From positions 1 to 8,341 of the forward strand of contig SLLW01000177.1 in the NCBI GenBank assembly GCA_007133875.1: a stretch of 8,341 bases of DNA, in the 5' to 3' direction. This document shows, piece after piece, positions 5,464 to 8,341 of this stretch (its first letter is position 1; each line of letters starts with the position of its first letter). The position numbers and the translations under genes are program-made. The notes under the pieces were generated by a model. That model did not search any database and was not told the DNA's origin. It saw only the letters and a program-made list of their open reading frames with translations. This DNA comes from Balneolales bacterium. Lineage in GTDB: Bacteria; Bacteroidota; Rhodothermia; Balneolales; Natronogracilivirgulaceae.

Positions 5464-6551
5464 TTCAGTCTCGCGATCCTTTCCCTGGTGGTAATCAGGT
5501 TGGTGATGCGAACACCGAAATGTTCATCGATAACGACAACTTCGCCCTGTGCAATTTTGGATCCGTTCACCAGAATATCGACCGGCTCGCCGGCCAGTTT
5601 ATCCAGCTCAATGATAGATCCTTTGGCAAGCTGAAGCACTTTTCCGAGTGGCATCTCAATTTGGCCGAGTTGAACCGAAACTTCCATTTCAACATCCTTG
5701 AGCAGTGCCATACTGCGGCTATGCCCATTGGATGCTTCCCGACCACCGGTTTCGTCAAATCCTTCAAATTCCACTTTCCGACCGGAGATGACCTGGTCAT
5801 GATCGACTGCCATTCTACCACCTTCATCTTCAATGGCATCCGTATCCATACCCGTGAAAACCTTTTGCGTAGTCGGGTCTTCCGGTTTGGATTCCGGTTT
5901 CTGCGATTCGGCTTTCTCGCCGGATTCCTGTTTCCCGGCGGCAGCCTGCTGTGCTTCGGGGGCGGATGCTTCCCTGGCTGCTTCTTTTTTGTCTTCGCCT
6001 TCCGGCTTCTCAGATTCCGGGGTTTCATCTCCGGTACTGCTCAGCCGGACATCGGGATTCCCAAGAAGCAACTCGGTCCGGACATCCTCATCAGCCAATC
6101 CGCTTACATTCATTTTGGCGTGGAAATACTCTCCGTGTTCAAACTTCTTTTCCAGCTGTTTGAGTGTGAGAATTTCAAGCTCCCCCAATGCCAGTCGGTG
6201 GCCATTCCGGCGCAGCGACTTGGTCATGGTAACCGACAATTCGGTAGCGAATTTTTTGAGGAGGTCACGGGTGATCTCGTTATTCTCTTTCTCCTCAACA
6301 CCCATCATGATACTGGAAAGCAATCCGAACCACTCTTTGTCGAGAACCAGGATAACAGAATTATGATGGGTATCATCCTTCGCAAAAACGTAGATATCGT
6401 TTTTGTTCATTGTTTTCAGGATGTCTTTTCTATCGATGCCGTCGGCAGATTCGACTGTGATTTTGGCATCTTCCTGCAGAACGGAGGTCAGGTACTTCTC
6501 AACATCCGGCAGATTTTTTTCAAGTTCGGCTTTCCAGTTTTCCACGATCAT
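5460..6551 (-). CDS. fliN: Flagellar switch protein FliN with FliY-like N-terminal domain
   Basis: This 363-residue protein belongs to the switch C-ring. The C-terminal SpoA (surface-presentation) domain covers about 283-357, with LLKDVEMEVSVQLGQIEMPL (283-302) and GSIIELDKLAGEPVDILVNG (311-330), then GEVVVIDEHFGVRI, all classic FliN. Residues about 45-165 form an alpha/beta domain that resembles the CheC-like part of FliY, but the ExxN phosphatase motif is not seen where expected (ATELSVTMTKSL at 102-113). A linker at about 165-280 is rich in Glu, Lys, Ser, Pro and Ala, looks disordered, and ends with KVEFEGFDE (259-267), like the short hydrophobic motif that precedes SpoA in other FliN proteins. 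Plain FliN is only about 100-140 residues, so fliY is an equally valid name. No EIDALL-type CheY-docking peptide is seen at the N terminus. It overlaps fliM and fliO by 4 bases each. Confidence 0.92.
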   Translation of the reverse strand: MIVENWKAELEKNLPDVEKYLTSVLQEDAKITVESADGIDRKDILKTMNKNDIYVFAKDDTHHNSVILVLDKEWFGLLSSIMMGVEEKENNEITRDLLKKFATELSVTMTKSLRRNGHRLALGELEILTLKQLEKKFEHGEYFHAKMNVSGLADEDVRTELLLGNPDVRLSSTGDETPESEKPEGEDKKEAAREASAPEAQQAAAGKQESGEKAESQKPESKPEDPTTQKVFTGMDTDAIEDEGGRMAVDHDQVISGRKVEFEGFDETGGREASNGHSRSMALLKDVEMEVSVQLGQIEMPLGKVLQLAKGSIIELDKLAGEPVDILVNGSKIAQGEVVVIDEHFGVRITNLITTRERIARLK

Positions 6552-7483
6552 ATGAGTTCTTGTTCGTTAATATCTTCCAGCAATTCATATATTTTCACAG
6601 CTTTCCGGCTACCAAGTGTACCGGGATAGGCTGTCATTTTTTTCACATCGTTCACCCTCACCTCGAGTGGCTGATCCGTTTTCTGGTTAAGCGGTATGGC
6701 ATCGCCTTCCTCGAGATTAATCAGCTCCTCCACCGTAAGCCGGGTGGTCCCCAGCAAGGGCTGAACTTTGACTTTTACTTTTGTCAGGGTCTGCTCATAG
6801 GCCTGCATCTGATCGTCACTCAGTCTGATCCTCCGGCTGTGACTATCCATCTGCAAAACCGATTCGTTCAACGTATCTTTGAGAAGACTGTAGGGATAGG
6901 ATACTTTCATCTCCACTTCCCCATCGGCAAGATCGACTCTGAAAACCGCAACAATGGCCGGATCCGCGGTAATCATATGGACATTCTCCGGCTTGCTTTC
7001 ATAGGTCATGGACCGTACACTCAAATACATGATCGGATCCCATGCCGCCACGATCTCCTTGCTCACATTGCCCATGATGCGTGACATGATTTTCTCCTCG
7101 ATGGTGGTCAGCATCCGGTTTTCTTTCAACGAGGATCCGCGGCCGCCACTCTGCCGTTCCACCATCTGAATACAAAATCCCGGCTCCATGACCATCACCA
7201 CATCGCCCCCCATCTCTTCGACATTTAAAACATACAGAGCACTGGGGCTTTTTATATGGCGGATGAACTCACTGGTGGCCAGTTGATCAATCTGCGCAAG
7301 TTTGACATCCACTTTTTGCCGCAGTCCAGAACTGAAAATCCGGCTCAGGTTCCGTGCAAAAACCTCATGGAGCGTACGCAATGTACGCATGATCTCCTTG
7401 CTGAAAAGCTTGGGATGCTTAAAGTCGTACGGTTCGACGTACTTTTTGGGCCGTGTTGCCGGTTTCGGAAAATTCGAATCCAT
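6548..7483 (-). CDS. fliM: Flagellar switch protein FliM lacking the N-terminal CheY-docking peptide
   Basis: This 311-residue protein is the middle component of the switch ring, binding FliG above and FliN below. YDFKHPKLFSKEIMRTLRTL (19-38) begins the CheC-like middle domain, which runs to about 215. It contains the GGRG form (113-116) of the GGxG motif used for FliG contact, and IMGNVSKEIVAAW (136-148). The C-terminal SpoA domain is at about 232-300. Ordinary FliM proteins begin with a short LSQ-x-EIDALL peptide that docks phosphorylated CheY, about 20-40 residues before the YDF segment. Here only 18 residues, rich in Pro and Lys, precede it and no such peptide is present. The start is firm, since TGA lies in frame three codons upstream. 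The gene lies 27 bases after fliL. Confidence 0.95.
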   Translation of the reverse strand: MDSNFPKPATRPKKYVEPYDFKHPKLFSKEIMRTLRTLHEVFARNLSRIFSSGLRQKVDVKLAQIDQLATSEFIRHIKSPSALYVLNVEEMGGDVVMVMEPGFCIQMVERQSGGRGSSLKENRMLTTIEEKIMSRIMGNVSKEIVAAWDPIMYLSVRSMTYESKPENVHMITADPAIVAVFRVDLADGEVEMKVSYPYSLLKDTLNESVLQMDSHSRRIRLSDDQMQAYEQTLTKVKVKVQPLLGTTRLTVEELINLEEGDAIPLNQKTDQPLEVRVNDVKKMTAYPGTLGSRKAVKIYELLEDINEQELI

Positions 7484-7510
7484 AAATTTTAATCACTCGG
7501 TTTACGCACA

Positions 7511-8014
7511 TCATTGCATTACATACTTGGTGAAATACAAATTGCGTACCGAACGCACACCGATGGCCTGATTTACTTCATGGGCCAGCTCTCTTCGCAA
7601 CTCTTCACGGACTTCAAACTGCATCAACTCTCTTGATGTGCGGGATGCGATCACTTCATTTAGTCGGTCATGTATCATCATCAAATTCTTGTCAACCAGC
7701 TCTACATGGTTATGATGGGACAATTTAATGCCTATTTCGACGACCAAAAAGCGCGGAGAGTTACCGCCGGAAGGATTGACAATGATCTCTTCCAGCAAAT
7801 ACGTTGTAGAATAATCGGGAGGATCGCCGAAAACGAGCAGATAAATATCCGTATAGTGCTCATCAACTAAAACATAAGCACCGACAGCCTGACCCAAAAT
7901 CAATATAACCAGCAGGAAATATTTTCCCCTGGACAGAAATTTTGAGTCTTGATCGTCCCGGTCAGGCACGGCGGCTTCCGAAACATCGTTTTTATTTTCG
8001 CTAAATGCTGGCAT
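7511..8014 (-). CDS. fliL: Flagellar basal body-associated protein FliL
   Basis: This 167-residue single-pass inner-membrane protein sits near the stator and supports motor torque. The N-terminal 25 residues are acidic and cytoplasmic, and a membrane helix spans about 31-50. The periplasmic domain carries the FliL pattern: LLEEIIVNPSGGNSPRFLVV (73-92), then LVDKNLMMIHDRLNEVI (106-122), REELRRELAHEVNQ (136-149), and the terminal VRNLYFTKYVMQ (156-167), equivalent to the family's VYFTEFVIQ end. Length is normal. It lies 17 bases after the motB stop, matching the frequent motB-fliL-fliM order, and there is no Shine-Dalgarno sequence. A sequence identical to a sigma-28 -10 box (GCCGATAA) lies 7 bases before the ATG but without a good -35 partner. 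Confidence 0.95.
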   Translation of the reverse strand: MPAFSENKNDVSEAAVPDRDDQDSKFLSRGKYFLLVILILGQAVGAYVLVDEHYTDIYLLVFGDPPDYSTTYLLEEIIVNPSGGNSPRFLVVEIGIKLSHHNHVELVDKNLMMIHDRLNEVIASRTSRELMQFEVREELRRELAHEVNQAIGVRSVRNLYFTKYVMQ

Positions 8015-8031
8015 ACGGGTATTATCGGCAG

Positions 8032-8341
8032 TTACTCGGCGTTACTCAACCCTCTTTGCCAAATTGGGAGTTGTTCGTCCAGTTCAATGAATCCATCATC
8101 ATAACGAACATATATTTCAACCCTCCGATTCGCACTTCGTCCCTCCGGCGTATCGTTGGTCGTGACGGGTCGGTACTCGCCGTAACTGCTTGCTTTAAAG
8201 CGCTCTGCCGGTAACTGGCTAAGCTCTTTGATGAAACGGACAACCGATATGGATCGTGAAGCTCCAAGATCCCAGTTGCTCCGGTAATAAGCGGATTCCC
8301 GCAAGGGCACATTATCCGTATGACCCTGAACCTCGGTTTCA
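8032..8341 (-). CDS. motB: Flagellar motor stator protein MotB, C-terminal OmpA-like part (5' end outside window)
   Basis: The frame runs off the right edge of the window, so only the last 102 residues are present and the membrane plug and proton-binding Asp are not visible. The fragment is the peptidoglycan-binding OmpA/MotB domain. EVQGHTDNVPLR is followed by SNWDLGASRSISVVRFI (the N-x-x-L-s-x-x-R-A wall-binding segment), ASSYGEYRPVTTNDTPEGRS and ANRRVEIYV. These features are closer to MotB than to general OmpA lipoproteins because of the SNW-L and NDTPEGR-x-NRRVEI pairing and the location next to fliL and fliM. A generic OmpA-family protein remains possible since the N terminus cannot be seen. 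A GTG at 8310 is internal and is not a start. MotB anchors the stator to the cell wall, and motA presumably lies further right. Confidence 0.88.
   Translation of the reverse strand, partial: ETEVQGHTDNVPLRESAYYRSNWDLGASRSISVVRFIKELSQLPAERFKASSYGEYRPVTTNDTPEGRSANRRVEIYVRYDDGFIELDEQLPIWQRGLSNAE

Noticed and set aside
5823..6057. Charged linker of fliN as a sign of frameshift or foreign insertion
   Set aside because: The frame is continuous through both flanking domains and such Glu/Lys/Pro-rich linkers are common in FliY-type proteins.
5436..6629. Long plus-strand open frame (397 codons) across fliN and into fliM
   Set aside because: It lies antisense to clear fliN and fliM domains, is unusually Phe- and Gly-rich as expected for the complement of a Glu/Lys/Ser-rich linker, and shows no family motif.

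Overview
This window is a bacterial flagellar locus, almost completely coding, built as two gene arms that point at each other. The plus-strand arm (1-2870) encodes the end of FlhF, then FlhG, a small two-helix membrane protein, the flagellar sigma factor FliA and a small very basic protein of unknown function. The minus-strand arm (3080-8341), read right to left, is motB (partial) - fliL - fliM - fliN - fliO - fliP - fliQ - fliR. The arms meet at a 209-bp gap (2871-3079) that holds two imperfect hairpins and no convincing gene.

Together the genes cover flagellar placement and number (FlhF/FlhG), late-gene transcription (FliA), the membrane export gate (FliO/P/Q/R), the switch ring (FliM/FliN) and the stator side (MotB/FliL). 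flhA and flhB, which often sit beside fliR and flhF, are absent. They may lie to the left of flhF, which would make the present order a rearrangement of the common fliL-to-fliR-flhB-flhA-flhF-flhG-fliA order. The minus arm is tightly packed: fliM/fliN, fliN/fliO and fliO/fliP each overlap by 4 bases (ATGA), which suggests translational coupling.

The organism is not certain. Most starts lack a Shine-Dalgarno sequence and are preceded by AT-rich stretches, often with TT directly before ATG. Base composition looks near half GC. This fits the Bacteroidota-related FCB lineages that carry flagella (for example Balneolota or Rhodothermota relatives), but it is an inference from style, not an identification.

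The most interesting points are in the regulatory parts. FlhG has no N-terminal extension where the FlhF-activating DQAxxLR helix normally sits, and its partner FlhF has lost several SRP-GTPase motifs while keeping the P-loop. FliM lacks the N-terminal EIDALL-type CheY-docking peptide, and in-frame stops just upstream rule out a longer start for both FlhG and FliM. FliN carries a large FliY-like N-terminal domain and a long charged linker. The secretion and structural core looks conventional, while the control surfaces for number, placement and switching look remodelled.
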